Below are positions 10,705-22,034 of a stretch of DNA of 36,158 bases, piece after piece (positions within the stretch are counted from its first letter, which is position 1; each line of letters starts with the position of its first letter). A program made the translations under genes and the position numbers. The notes under the pieces were generated by a model. That model saw only the letters and a program-made list of their open reading frames with translations. It was not told the DNA's origin and ran no database searches. The stretch covers positions 1 to 36,158 of the forward strand of contig MCFE01000789.1 of the NCBI GenBank assembly GCA_002104905.1, written 5' to 3'. This stretch comes from Basidiobolus meristosporus CBS 931.73 (taxonomy: Eukaryota > Basidiobolomycota > Basidiobolomycetes > Basidiobolales > Basidiobolaceae).

Positions 10705-12507
10705 GACCGTCGCTGCTCCCTCGGCACCGATAAGTGAATTCTGCTTTAACAAGGCCACCCAAGCAATGGTCAGCAGGCAACCAAACGGGAACGTGTGGAG
10801 TACACCAGAAAGGGGATGGAGGGATGGAATGAAAGATGAGGGGATGAACAGGAATTAAGGTTGGATTATATGAGAGGTGTGTGCTCCTTGATCTTAGGGT
10901 TGAACAATCAAAAACCCCTACCGAAATGGCCGAAACCGGTAAGTGAGAAACATGTCTATTTCGCTTAATTTCGCCAGCAGTTTGGCTGTGTTGATACGGC
11001 TTCTAGAAGGACTCTTCGCGTTCTGTCTGGGAGGCGGTGCGAATATCCTTGGCATTTCGCGGTGAAACACCTGTGATCTCGAGCCCAAACGGGGGTTGTT
11101 TCGCTCCTCAGCCAGAAGCAAAATACCGCATTGGTTGAGATCTACGAGACTTGAAAGGGATTGGTGGATGCCGCTCCCACCTTTTTAATCTAATTAAGTT
11201 GGAGTTTCCTCTTTGGTAAAATGGATGCCACTCCCATCGCCATCGTAACACAGCAACACGCCTTTGGGAAGCGGATTTTCGATGGACGGAGAGGAGCCCG
11301 CACGGGTTGAATCAAGCGAAGGCATCACAGGAACAGCGGCAAGCGATGCACGTCCGCAGTAGAGAATGGACGACTGGCGCAGCACGACCGCCCATCCTGA
11401 TGTGAGATTACTGGATGGTATGAGCCATTTCTTCTAGCCATCACAAACCCCACCCGTTGGCCACCGAGTGATGTTCTGATCTTACCATCATCATCATCCT
11501 TCGAGAGATCTCCGTGGCCAACCCTATGGAGGCATGGCGGGTTGTCCCACCATAATAGGCATGATTCCATCAGCTGATTGGTGTTCGATTTGGATGGAGC
11601 AACCGTGATTCTGTAGCAAGAGTGCCTGATCTGTCACTGCACTCTTCACGGTGCCTGCTGTTTGCTATCTGCCAAACCGTAGTCGCTAGGGCGGATTTTT
11701 GACTGCCGAACTTTCAGAGAAACATATCGACCGATGGCGAAACGCCTGGCGCAGTGAATATTCCTCCATTTGCGGCCTGTAAATTTTCCTTTCCATCTGG
11801 TGTCGTTGGTATGGCGGGTATTTCCAGGCGGAGCTTGGGATATTCGAGGGATACAGCGGTAGGAAATTCCCAGACTACGACACCGGATCCCCATCAGGTT
11901 GTGATGGTGCTGTGGCTTAGTATTTGTTAGGTCCAGCCAGCTGATGATTGTTAGATGGATGGATAAGGGTAGCACACCACTTTCCGGTTATTGTTATGAT
12001 ATGGCCACCTTTATCAAGGCGGTCACTTTCACGAGACTAGTCAACATGGTCACAACTGTTCATTAAGCCGGTGCGTAACAAATGAGTCATAATAAAGGCC
12101 ATGCACTTGGGGCAGGATGCGCTGGTTGACGTGAGAAAGGTTAAGAGCGCTGGAATTCAAATGGGTCGGTGTCGTTGAACTTTCCTTACTCCTTTGGGCC
12201 TGCAGATGACAAGCACTCTGGGCTACGGCCACCAAATCCACCAGAATATCGCTTGTTTGGTGGTAAGGAGGGGTAGATAAGACCTCTTGACCATTTTTGT
12301 GGCTGTTGAGAATACGGCCGGGCGAACGGTGAGCTTGGTATGCAAACGCAATGAATTTAGAGCTGGAGTTTATTCGCCAATAGTTATAGTATTCTCTTAT
12401 GAATGAACTTGATGATTGCAGTTTATGCCCATGCCAGAGAGACTTGATGCCATCAACAAGCGAGCTAAGTAGTGAAGGAAACGCCTGATACTCTATATCC
12501 AGGATTG
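10705..12507. other. Intergenic, no gene recognised
   Basis: Holds the promoter side of the hypothetical gene and the 3' flank of the Taspase gene. Minus-strand frames of 60-109 codons occur at 10918-11121, 11194-11385, 11325-11570 and 11646-11975. Some look compositionally plausible, but none carries a motif I recognise and I could not splice them with confidence. Confidence 0.45.
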
Positions 12508-14469
12508 TTATCCGAGTTTAACCTTGATATAGTGGTCTGCAGCGGACGGTATTAGATGAGCTACCAAGGATTGAACAGGCAGTTGGGATTTTACCTTCGG
12601 TCTCCGATGTGAATCCGACATGTAGCCTATCCCCTGGAATTTGTGCATGAGAGTAAATACCTGGCGCAATAAGATGAATACTGTATCACACTTACCATGC
12701 TAGGAGTGGAGTGTGTATACCAAAACTCTCCATCTTCATATATGCAAGCATGTTAGTTGAGTACAAGGCGGTATACGAACGCAGAAGGACCATACTTCGG
12801 AGATCTTCGTCAAGTTTCAATATTATCAGCCCAATATTCTTCTCTTCGTACGACGCTAAACGCTTGGAGGCTTCGCCCTATTAGCAGGCACAGCGCTTTA
12901 TACGATGACTCCACCACATACCTAAGAAATCGTGCTGCATATAGGAGTCCAAGGCACTGTGCGTATCTTCCGTGCATACCAGCCGATCACAGCATGTTTT
13001 GGCCGCCAGAATTTTCATGATCTGTTCGCCGGTGCCTAAGGCATTTGTGAATATCGATTGGTGAAAGGGTTCGCGACTAAAGAGCTACCTGTGACACTGC
13101 ACGCGAAGCCGGGCGTTTTGTTGGGATTCTGCGCCCAGCAGCCAGCCCCGTAAACAGCCGCCTGGAGACATGGTTATGCGGCGTACCAAAGGAATTGTCG
13201 CTCGCGCAAAAGCTTACCTCGCCAACCCTCCCAGGGAATTTGAGACAAATCCCGCCTGAGCTAACGCCCGATGCTAGATTTCCTGTGGAATCTATGCAGA
13301 TGGCACCGACCGTGTCCATCAACTACACTTACAGTTGAATATCACCTTCAGCAAGTGATCAGTACAACACTCAGCTTACGTTTCGATCGAGTCTCGCTTT
13401 TTTCCTGGATTCCGGCTGAGTTGCAACCTCCGTTTCTTCGCAATCAGCTGGACTATTGCGGTTCATCTCGTGTTGTAGACGCTCGATATATGTGTGGTAG
13501 CTTGCTTTGGCCTCACCTAGAAACCGGTCAAGATCGAAAATAGTACGCAACGTAGAAGATGGTCCCATTGACATACTTGAAACTAATGCTCCTTCTTCGG
13601 GATTAAAGCATTGGATTTGCTGTGTTTTCGCCCACTTTCTTGCCCCATCCCCAGCCAAGAATCTATGCAACAAAGGGATCGTTAGAAGCCAGTTATTGCA
13701 AAGAGCATAAAGGTCTGTATACACACATGGGTGATATTCTCCCTAAAGATAGCGGTTCTTCAGAATCGGCACGCAGAAGGCGCGCTGCAGCTGAGATGGG
13801 ATTATAAATCCCTAGAACAAGGCTCAGCCAATCGTCTGTGGGTGAGGATTCCTCTAGCAGCCTACCTGACACTGCGCCCACACTAGCAAATCTTTCTTCG
13901 AGGCCTTCCATAACGCTGGCGTCACACTCCACCTCGCCGACGAGATTCAGGTTGGAGCCGAAGCCTGGCCGTAGCGGAACGTGGGTCAACAGAGTTACCG
14001 AAAAGCTTCGAGCTGTGTAGAGGAAATACCTGCGTTGGTGAACGGATCGTTCTGATCGTGCGATTAGTACGTTGCCCAAGTAACGTTCTTATGTCAACCA
14101 TACCTCCAAAACCTTGATGGCTTCTTCAACCGCGTCCAAAGCACTGCCGCCCGCTCGAAGGATCGTCATACCAGCCAAACAGGCGCTATCACCGGAAGAA
14201 CATCAAAACAGGTCAGCCTAACTCGTTTCGTCCTTTCCCTTTATATGTCTAACTCACTTCGAGCATGCTTTTCGATATAGCCTCTCTTTCTTGTACCCAT
14301 GAAATCCTATCCGACAGGAAGGTGGTTAATGTCAACATGGGGCCAGGGTAATCCGCCAAACAGGAAGTGTAGAAAGGGAGGTTTATTAATGCTGGGGAAT
14401 GATCGGGAGGTGTTGAAGGGGAATTGTGCTTCCCTAACCTGCTCCCACGTGTACTGCAATGAAGGCCAT
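12508..14469 (-). CDS. TASP1: Threonine aspartase (Taspase-1 type N-terminal nucleophile hydrolase), 13 exons
   Basis: Protease of the type-2 asparaginase fold that cleaves itself before a threonine, which then becomes the nucleophile; animal Taspase-1 cuts nuclear regulators after Asp. Minus-strand model: join(12508..12633,12696..12733,12781..12855,12922..13035,13089..13161,13218..13322,13380..13662,13727..13811,13866..13964,14030..14051,14104..14185,14258..14306,14439..14469), 393 aa, near the 420 aa of human TASP1. All 12 introns (47-132 nt) are GT-AG. Marks in order: AVHVGAGFHG (5-14), ACLAGMTILRAGGSALDAV (from 28), TNAGFGSNLNL (59-69), EVECDASVMEG (72-82), GAVSGIYNPIS, FLAGDGARKWA, a basic patch RKKARLDR (209-216) like the Taspase nuclear signal, the cleavage site D220/T221 in LMDTVGA, SGGICLKFPGRVG, SVTGTGEQ (274-281), and THSTPSM followed by GIGYMS. 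Exon 4 is only 22 nt. The exon 6, 11 and 13 ends are the least certain. Confidence 0.88.
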
Positions 14470-14527
14470 TATGAGGAACGTAAGCGAAGAAGCACCACTT
14501 GGATTGAACACCGAGTTAGTTGCGCGA

Positions 14528-14535
14528 TCACGTGA
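14528..14535. promoter_or_regulatory. TCACGTGA palindrome (E-box) upstream of the Taspase gene
   Basis: Perfect 8-bp palindrome 59 bp before the ATG at 14469. TCACGTGA is the preferred core of Cbf1-type bHLH factors. The site choice rests only on sequence and position. Confidence 0.35.
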
Positions 14536-15445
14536 TGAAATCGAATGAGGTATGGATTGAAGTAGGAGACAACAGGCGTGAAAGACACTCAGTATTTAAT
14601 TAAATAGATGAATAGAGGCGGTCATGGGCCATTGCTGGATGGTGTGTACCTCGGCCTCAGGTGGCACAGAAAGACTTCAAGTAGTGGAAACGGACACCGG
14701 GTGTGGGTGATCTGCTGTCAAGGATGGGCGCATACAGACCAAACTGCATAGCTAAGCATAGACATCATGACAGCTTGCTTACGGTTCGTGCAAGTTGCCG
14801 TAAACTCAAGCCCCGCAATTTCGACCATATATAGTGAATAGGTCATTCGCGGGTAGATCATGCCAGCCAATCCCGCGCCATCATACCGACCCAAGCCTGG
14901 TGTGAGGAGGGTTGTATCACCTGGAGGACTGGTCTTCGCATGCAGCATGGTGGTAATGACTTGGAATCTGTCCAACGCTGCTGTTTACTTAACAACGTTA
15001 TGCGCATCACGGATCGCTGGGGTGATTCCTGCACACCCGTCACTATTTGACGGTGAATCTGGTGCTCTAGCCGCCACATGCTGCAAACCAGTAGCTGTGA
15101 CGGCAGATGGGTTGTTTCATCCGCTGGGCCCACGGTTGCCTATCAGTCCCCAGTAGGGAGTTGTAACGAGAAGAAAGGATCGGCGTCAATGGGATTATGC
15201 ATACTTAATGGGGAATCCACGGCTCACCCGTGACTTCTCTGGATCGAATAAGCGCCTCTCGAGAGGTAAGCAACGCCTGGTATTGTAGCGAAGGATCGAG
15301 TGAGCTGGCAGACAATTGGTTGGCGCTGATGATCCTCATATCCGGATGGCGTCTATTTCTGGCTCGGAACCGCTGACGAGCTTCGTAACGGCATATTTGG
15401 AAGGCGGGCCAGGTGGTCGGATTCAAGACAAATAGACGGCTGGGG

Positions 15446-15453
15446 TATATAAG
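15446..15453 (+). promoter_or_regulatory. Probable TATA box of the HGSNAT-like gene
   Basis: TATATAAG 50 bp before the ATG at 15503. It supports that ATG over the frame's earlier GTG opening at 15413, which lies upstream of the box. Confidence 0.55.
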
Positions 15454-15502
15454 CAGGGATGCGCTCTGCAATCAGACTAGATCCCTATCCAACAACAGCA
15501 CG

Positions 15503-16807
15503 ATGAATGCCGAGAAGCCGGAAAGCAGGACCGTGGCAGAGGGTGGCTGTACCAACCCTGCCCTCAAAACACAAGATACAGAAATAACCATTTCACAGAC
15601 AGACCGTCTCAAGCAGCACCGTCTAGCGTCATTGGATGTTTCCAGAGGACTTACGATTATGCTCATGATACTTGTCAACTATCAGGTGGAGCCATACATA
15701 CAGCTTGAGCATCCCGAGTGGTTCGGCTTCTCTCTGGCGGACTCCGTCTTCCCGAACTTTGTGTTTATCATGGGGCTGGCTATTCCCTTGGCCATGTCAT
15801 CAGGTAGGAAGCCTGCAGGGTGGAGGCTCTGGCTGCAGGTGTTAAAACGGTTCGTTCTGATCTTTTTAATCGGTGTTTGGGTGAACACGTTTCCGTTCAA
15901 TTCGCCTGATCTGAGTCGATCGTGGAGGCCCTTGGGCGTCTTACAAAGACTTGCTGTGTGCTATCTGGTATGCTCCGTCGCATTCATACTCTGCAGCGGC
16001 AAACCTCGTAGGTCCTGGCAATACTGGTATCTCAGGGTGGGGTTTCCTCTTAGCGCATTCGTGCTCTGGCTGGCGCTTACTTATGGCATCTATGTTCCAT
16101 TTGAAGGGTGCGGCAGAGGTATGCTGACTCCAGAATGCTCTGCAGAGGGATTTGTCGATAGCCAAATCCTTACTGCGGGCCACAACTACAACCAGAAGCT
16201 CTACGATCCCGAAGGGGTGCTCTCGGACATAACCGCATGCATCACCTGTTGGATTGGTATGATGGTCGGCATGAATCTTGTCAAACGACAGGCACAGCTC
16301 TCAGAAACATCCTATTGTTATCAAAAGGTTGCCCAACTCTGTCTGATAGCCATGAGCCTTTTACTTGTGACCTACTTTCTAAACGCTGGAATCCCCATAA
16401 GCAAGGTCCTTTGGACGCCTACATTTGTTTTGATGGCTGGCGCCTTATCCCTCTCCACGCTAGCCATGTTTATGTACCTGGTGGATATTTTGGGCTTGTT
16501 GAATTCCGGGTACAACGTGCTGCGAGGCTTTTTTCGGATGTTTGTTGTCGTCGGGAAGAATCCTTTGTTTCTCTATGTGCTGTCGGAGAACCTGGCCAGC
16601 ATCCTTACCACCATAGAAGTTTCCTCCAACGCCCACTACGCGCAAGATGGAAAGGTGAGTCTGTGGGGACTTCTCTTCCAGGCGGTGCTCGCATCCTGGC
16701 TTCCAACTCGGTTCGCTTCCTTGGTGTGGTCGCTGATATGGGTCTTTTTGATATACGTCCCCATCGCCTTCGTGCTCGACTGGCGTGGATGGTATATACG
16801 AATCTAG
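15503..16807 (+). CDS. HGSNAT: Heparan-alpha-glucosaminide N-acetyltransferase-like membrane protein (COG4299/DUF5009)
   Basis: Multi-pass membrane protein of 434 aa, single exon. In animals the family moves an acetyl group from cytosolic acetyl-CoA across the lysosomal membrane onto terminal glucosamine; the fungal substrate is unknown. A polar N-terminus of about 40 aa is followed by the family opening RLASLDVSRGLTIMLMILVN and then about ten hydrophobic spans. Conserved phrases: FVFIMGLAIPLAMS, RPLGVLQRLAVCYL, the luminal loop LTPECSAEGFVD with a conserved His in GHNYN (H227), YDPEGVLSD (from 234), KVLWTPTFVLMAGALS and GKNPLFLYVLSE (from about 351). Length fits the catalytic membrane domain without the long luminal N-terminal domain of human HGSNAT. 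ATG and TATA spacing set the start. The gene is intronless, unlike its spliced neighbours. A long overlapping frame at 16237-16899 is a shadow. Confidence 0.92.
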   Translation: MNAEKPESRTVAEGGCTNPALKTQDTEITISQTDRLKQHRLASLDVSRGLTIMLMILVNYQVEPYIQLEHPEWFGFSLADSVFPNFVFIMGLAIPLAMSSGRKPAGWRLWLQVLKRFVLIFLIGVWVNTFPFNSPDLSRSWRPLGVLQRLAVCYLVCSVAFILCSGKPRRSWQYWYLRVGFPLSAFVLWLALTYGIYVPFEGCGRGMLTPECSAEGFVDSQILTAGHNYNQKLYDPEGVLSDITACITCWIGMMVGMNLVKRQAQLSETSYCYQKVAQLCLIAMSLLLVTYFLNAGIPISKVLWTPTFVLMAGALSLSTLAMFMYLVDILGLLNSGYNVLRGFFRMFVVVGKNPLFLYVLSENLASILTTIEVSSNAHYAQDGKVSLWGLLFQAVLASWLPTRFASLVWSLIWVFLIYVPIAFVLDWRGWYIRI

Positions 16808-17333
16808 GAGGGCCCGTGACCAAGGACCTACCACAGGTGATAGAAAACCATCCGGCTCCCTCCACACATATCATTACTGAATACCCAGGACGAGAATGAA
16901 TCGTTGAACCCTAACGCCAAAGGGAAAGGGGTGTTGAAAGTTCCACTGCAATAAAATCCCCTCCACTAGATATCCTGCTGAGTGGGACGGGTTCGTACCA
17001 CTGGCACTGACTATGCCCTTCCATCGTGAAGTCAATATACTATGGCAACCAGCATTATTGAGCAGAACTATGTAACAAATCAAAGCACTCCTGGCCAGAG
17101 TCGTCTGATTAAAACACCATCCACCCATGAATCAGTGTTCGTGTGGCTCCAGCACTTCAATCCTCATTGCGTCATAGGAGCTCCCGTGACCATTCAACCA
17201 GCAGGGAATTCATGAGGATGAAGAATCCCTGATTTTCCCTAATTTTTCTAGCAGCCAAGCACACCCTATAGAAATCGCAGGGATCAACAGGCTCCATCAA
17301 AACAGGCCAGCTTCTTTCTCCTAACCATTCACC
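16808..17333. other. Short intergenic region, no gene
   Basis: Downstream flank of the HGSNAT-like gene and promoter/5' UTR of the CC2D1-type gene. A pyrimidine-rich leader runs directly into the ATG at 17334. No separate feature is seen. Confidence 0.5.
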
Positions 17334-20203
17334 ATGTTTTCAGGACGAGGGAAGAAGAGAGACGTTAGCACCAGAGGAACCAACGAGTGGGAGGAGTTCA
17401 ATTTCGACATACCCAACCTAGATGAGGTGGAGGTTTCGGAGCATCTGGATGAGAACGACCTGAACGATCCCGATTTATTGGTACGTCACGTTGCAGGTTT
17501 GGAGTTGAAAACTATAGTGGAGAGGATCGCTCCGAGACTCGGCTCCACTTATTCTTGCCACTCTCCTCTACGTGTTCATGTTAGGGTTGCAGTATGGATG
17601 TTGCATTATTAACTTGCTTTTTGCTCACTCTGAAGAAAGAGTTGCAGGCTTTAAGTGGTATCGGAGCACCCAAGCCGAAGCCTAAGAGCAAGCCCAAGCC
17701 TGCGGCAAGCCAAAACTACCTGGATGGATTGGACTTGGACGCGTTGCAGAATCTTGGCGACGAGGAGGAGGTGGAGGTAGAACTCACGGAGGAGGATTTA
17801 AACGACCCGAATCTACTAGTAGGTAGTTTCTACGAGCAATGTATCCACGCAATAAGCTGATCAACCCTTTGTACGAACATTTTCGTCTTTTAAGAGTCAA
17901 CTTTCGGCATTCGAGTCTCTGGAGGAGGTGGAGAAGGGCGGTTCTCAAACAACCGCCGTTCCGGAGGTGGACACAGTCCCAGAGCCCTCGAAGGTAGATA
18001 TGCCACCAAGCCACCTCGACACCAACGAAGAAAAGCCCAAAGTGGCCGAAGGGACCCCGGTAACCTGTTCTTCCAACGACGTTGAAAGCAGTCGGGTTGA
18101 GGCGATTCCAAATCTTTCGCCAACAGAAATCGAGGCGGAAGTGCCAGTCAGTCTTGTAGACGTTACCGAGCCAATAGAGCCAACTCCGCCTACCGTGCCG
18201 AAGCCCGACCCATCCGTGCAGATTGAGCTTATCAAGCAAAGGATGCAAGAGTTCAAGCAAGCCGCGCTGTTTTATAAGCGACACAATGACATGCCTACGG
18301 CCAGATCCATGCTTGCCATTTCGAAATCCTTACAACAGCCCCTTGACATCCTCTCTCTCGGTGGGCAACTGGATGAACACTTTGAGCTTCCCAGTGTCCC
18401 GGTACTAACACCACCGCCGACTACTAAGGGCTCGGAGGCAGCGTCTCCAATGCCACCCAAGACCGCTAGCAAGCCAAGTCCCGCGAAGCGGGAGCCGAAG
18501 AGCGACGGAAAGAAAAGCACCAGGTTGCAGGGGGTTACCGAGTCATTTGATCTTCGCGAGGTCATGGAGGACCCGATGGTTAGTCAGGTAAGCAGATCGT
18601 CGATCCTTCAACATCGCAGAAAGTCTCCTCAAGGCCACGCTTAACACGTGACCGTCTTTAGATCACCTCTAAATCCCCCAAGGAGCAATACTCGGAAATG
18701 TGCCGGCAGCTAGAGCAACAGATCACCTACTGTACGTCGATTGCCGCGCACTACTACAAGGCTGGGGAGAAGGCCAGCGCGCTACAGTTTCACAAGCTGA
18801 AGAAGAGTTTCTTGGCCGACCTGGCCTCGCTCCGCTCCTACGAGGAGCACCAAAGGCCGGTTCCGAGATTCCACTACCAAGACGTCACATACATGATCGA
18901 GAACGCCTTCTACGACATCCCGGTGAACGAGATGGAGTTCGAGATCGTCCGCGGGTTTCACCTGGGCGTCAAGGAGGTCAGCGGCAACAACGTCGATGCT
19001 TATGTCAGCTTCGATCTCGGATGGCCCACCGAGGGCTCCGGGCCTGGCAAAGGTGACACCGCGGTGATCCGGAAATCCATGGATCCAGGTAAGCGCGCAC
19101 GAACGTCTTGTGTACCGTACTGCATCTGACCCGACCGACAGAATTCCAATTCAACCGCCGCATCCCGATCGAGCGGACCAGATCTTTCCAGCGGTTCGTC
19201 GAACGGAAGAAAGCGGTGTTCGAGGTGTTCCATTATCGGGGATTCCTATGGCGCGCGGTGTCCCTGGGGAAGGTCCAGGTGAAGCTGGACAGACTGCTCC
19301 ACCGATGTGAGATCCACGAGGTCCTGGAGGTAAGTGATTCGGTTCCGGCGTCTCCACTCGCATCCTAACAAGCTCCCCGTTCGCCCCAGCTGTTGGACGC
19401 CAACCGCAGACCCACGGGCGGAAAGCTGGAGATCAAGATTCGATTACGAAACCCATTGCTCAAAGCCGATATCTCGACCAAATCCGAGAAATGGCTGTTC
19501 CTGGAATTCGATCAACCCGGTAATCCTTCCGCTGCGCCCATACCAGCATCATCCCCAGCCCCAGCCCCCGCCCCCGCCCCCGCCTCCGCTCCAGCACAGC
19601 CAGTTGCCACCGATCCACAGCCTCCTAGAACCGAAGCTTCCCCAACACAGCCAGCAGACGTCGATGTCAAGATGGACGCTCCGTCGCCTCATCCCAGTGA
19701 CAAATCCAAACCGTCACAGCAAAAGAAATCCCAGGCCCCAAGTGCCGTGGAGGAGCCGGACGAGCTTCAACTGGCCATAGAGGAGTTCAACAGGTAAGCA
19801 AATGGTAAACCACACCCCAATCCCCTCGTCCCACTAACATGAACGGCACATCGCAAACAGCCCCGACAAGCTGGTATCGAACATGGTGCTGGAGCAAGAG
19901 CTCCAGCTCGTCCAAGCGCGCATAAGCCAGTCACGCCAACCGGCCGACGACCTACTTGATCGACAACAAGCGTTGGACATCAAGATGAACATGCTTGTGA
20001 TTCAGGTTCAAACCGGCCAGCTCACCATGGACGGCTACCTCCAGCAAGTCCGGGAGGCGATCAGGAGCACCAAACGACTCGCGCTCATCTTCAAAAACCA
20101 CCAGAACATGGAGTTGGCCAAACACGCGCTAGCCAGAATCAAAACCATGTCGCAGGAAGTTGAGGAAGCGGAGAAGGCCATGGCCGAAGGACTGATGGAG
20201 TGA
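17334..20203 (+). CDS. CC2D1: CC2D1/Lgd-type protein (DM14 repeats plus C2 domain), seven exons
   Basis: Endosomal regulator; in animals CC2D1A/B (Lgd) binds the ESCRT-III subunit CHMP4/Shrub through DM14 repeats. Model: join(17334..17480,17636..17818,17895..18587,18662..19088,19142..19329,19390..19793,19861..20203), 794 aa, all introns GT-AG (53-155 nt). The N-terminus has two acidic modules, each ending DLNDPDLL or DLNDPNLL exactly at an intron, followed by KELQALSGIG. DM14 repeats: about 219-262 (QIELIKQRMQEFKQAALFYK) and about 351-400 (YSEMCRQLEQQITYC). The C2 domain spans about 405-590 (RFHYQDVTYMIENAF, FLWRAVSLGKVQVKLD, CEIHEVLE, RRPTGGKLEIKIRLRNPL). A Pro/Ala linker follows, then the helical C-terminus typical of the family (QVQTGQLTMDGYLQQ). 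Animal proteins usually have four DM14 repeats; I see two clear ones, with the N-terminal modules perhaps degenerate. Confidence 0.92.
19544..19605 (+). repeat. Pro/Ala-coding low-complexity tract
   Basis: Near-repeats of CCAGCC and CCCGCC inside exon 6 encode an alternating Pro-Ala linker between the C2 domain and the C-terminal helices. It is likely to vary in length between strains. Confidence 0.7.
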
Positions 20204-22034
20204 TCCCGCTCCTTCACCCTCGCGCCTCCTCTCGTGCGAGGTCCACTCATTTCGCATACTTCTCCACCTCCACCCTCACCCATGCCCACACCTACGCCCA
20301 CGCCCACACCCACACCCACACCCATTCCACGTCTCTAGGCTAGTCTATTGATCGGGCCACCAATGGAATTGAATCACGTTTCAGTGAAACGCGATAACTC
20401 AGAACCCATTAAATTTGATTGAATTCGCCACCGTTCCACGTATCCATCGTCGAGTTCCAATTCGTGAACGCAAGACTGAAGGTGCCACCCGGTCTAGCGT
20501 GCATTTGGTGGCAGCCGAACAACCGCATTTCATGCTGAAAGAGTTCTGGGGGTATTGGGAGCGATTGAGAGGTGTTGCAAATCTTGGGATCTCACCTAAA
20601 TGTTGTCGTCCTAAAGATTTGGTTTGCACCTGAACCATTCGTATGGGGCAAGATTCTCCTTGGCTTGTTGCTAAGTTCTGAATTGTCCACTTGAGGTTTG
20701 GCTCCTAAGATGTGAGCTAATTCTCAGAATCGGTGAGGGCCTGGAAGTTATCAACCCTCTCCAACCTGTCCAAAAGCCCTCGAACTTTTCACACAGCTTC
20801 CTGAGGCCTTATGCCATAGTTTGTTCGCTGGTTCCCAGACCTCCTGTTCTTCAGCCAGCAGTGGATGGCTTGGCACCTTGTCTGCCAGTGTTTGCAATGA
20901 ATCCTTGCAATATTCAAGTGTGTCTTCTTGAGCACCACTCTTCAAGAAGTGTGGCAACCTCTTAGTTTGTGTATTATTGTTCCAAAATTCCACCTTTGGA
21001 ATTGTCATAGCCAACTGAATTCTTGACATTGCTGCCATACTTGCCAGTGGGGTCTCCACACTGTCTACAACAGAGCATGTAGAGGCTACAAAAGGGGAAA
21101 TGCCTTTCTTGGTCAAATACTCCATCTCAATAGAGTGTTGCTCAACTGGCTGAACTTCAAGCTCCTGTGAAAACAATTGTTGTCTTGAGGGTAATCTTCT
21201 TTGTTATTATGAGATGTGGACTGTGCATAGTTAAATTTGTCATTTGGTGAGTGCTGCTGCTATTGCCTCCTTTTTCTCTGTCTCTGACTTGGGCAAGCTT
21301 TCTTTCCTTTCCCTTTTCCTTTACCCTTACCACTGCCAGAACTTTTCCTACTACACTGACTGAGTGCTTCTTGTATTGTACTACATTTCTTGCTTGATAA
21401 ATACTGCATTGATGCTACTGTTTCTGCTTACTTTCCCTTACTGATACTCTGCTGACTTCCTGACATTTCTTGCTATTTACTGGGTGATTTCAGCCTTGCA
21501 TGTGATTGGCTCATGAAGAAGGTGCTAGCATTTTGACCTGATATCCTGCTCTACTCCCTCTGATAATTCTACTACTCACAGGATATCTTCACAGGATTCT
21601 AATGTTAACCCAAAATCCACTTGCCTGCTTAAACTTGGGGTATTGTTCAAGGAACAGGTCATGTGCATTCTGCTTTTCTTTTAGTGCCTGATAGTCCAAT
21701 GGTATGCTAGCCTTTAGATGATTGTTTACCAAAGTTCTTATGGCATCCTGAATATGACCCACTCATTGTTATTGCACCCAATGGCTTCATGGATCTTCAA
21801 TGTCTTTGGATTTTTTGGCTACAGTATCTATATCACAGGCTCACCTTTCCATGCTATGATAGGATTTTCTGCAGGCTCTATTGTTGGTAATATTGTTATG
21901 CAGCAAAAAGCTGAACAACCCTCCACTGCTGCTATGTTGGGACACAGCTTGACTTTTGTGTGCATCATTGAGCTGCTTGAGTTCCTTCCTTATGATATAG
22001 ATATAGCATTCTCCACTTTGCATACTGATTGCTC
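20204..22034. other. Gene-to-transposon transition, no gene recognised
   Basis: To about 20640 this is the flank of the CC2D1-type gene. Beyond that CpG becomes rare and AT content rises. A minus-strand frame of 141 codons (20751-21176) opens on a TTG and has no ATG start. Upstream of it the minus strand has a short Lys/Gly-rich stretch (about 21300-21340) that could be a decayed retroelement gag tail. A plus-strand frame at 21718-22062 runs into the copia LTR. None is identifiable. Confidence 0.4.
20264..20327 (+). repeat. CCCACA/CCCACG hexanucleotide microsatellite
   Basis: Imperfect then perfect tandem CCCACA-type units, 60-125 bp after the CC2D1 stop codon, so probably in its 3' UTR. Confidence 0.75.

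Larger units (their letters stand above)
14470..15502. other. Divergent intergenic region between TASP1-like and HGSNAT-like genes
   Basis: Both flanking genes point outward, so it holds two promoters. Open frames of 85-98 codons occur on both strands at 14718-15156 but show no motif. I could not support a gene. Confidence 0.5.

Noticed and set aside
14299-14535. 78-codon plus-strand frame
   Set aside because: Opposite to exons 1-2 of the Taspase gene, which have strong motif support.
14718-15156. Possible small gene on either strand between the Taspase and HGSNAT-like genes
   Set aside because: Frames of similar length occur on both strands, without motifs or convincing splice joins.
16237-16899. 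220-codon plus-strand frame overlapping the HGSNAT-like gene
   Set aside because: It lies in another frame of a clearly conserved membrane protein and its product has no family features; a shadow.
17784-18284. 166-codon minus-strand frame opposite the CC2D1-type gene
   Set aside because: Antisense to exons 2-3, which show DM14 homology; low-complexity product.
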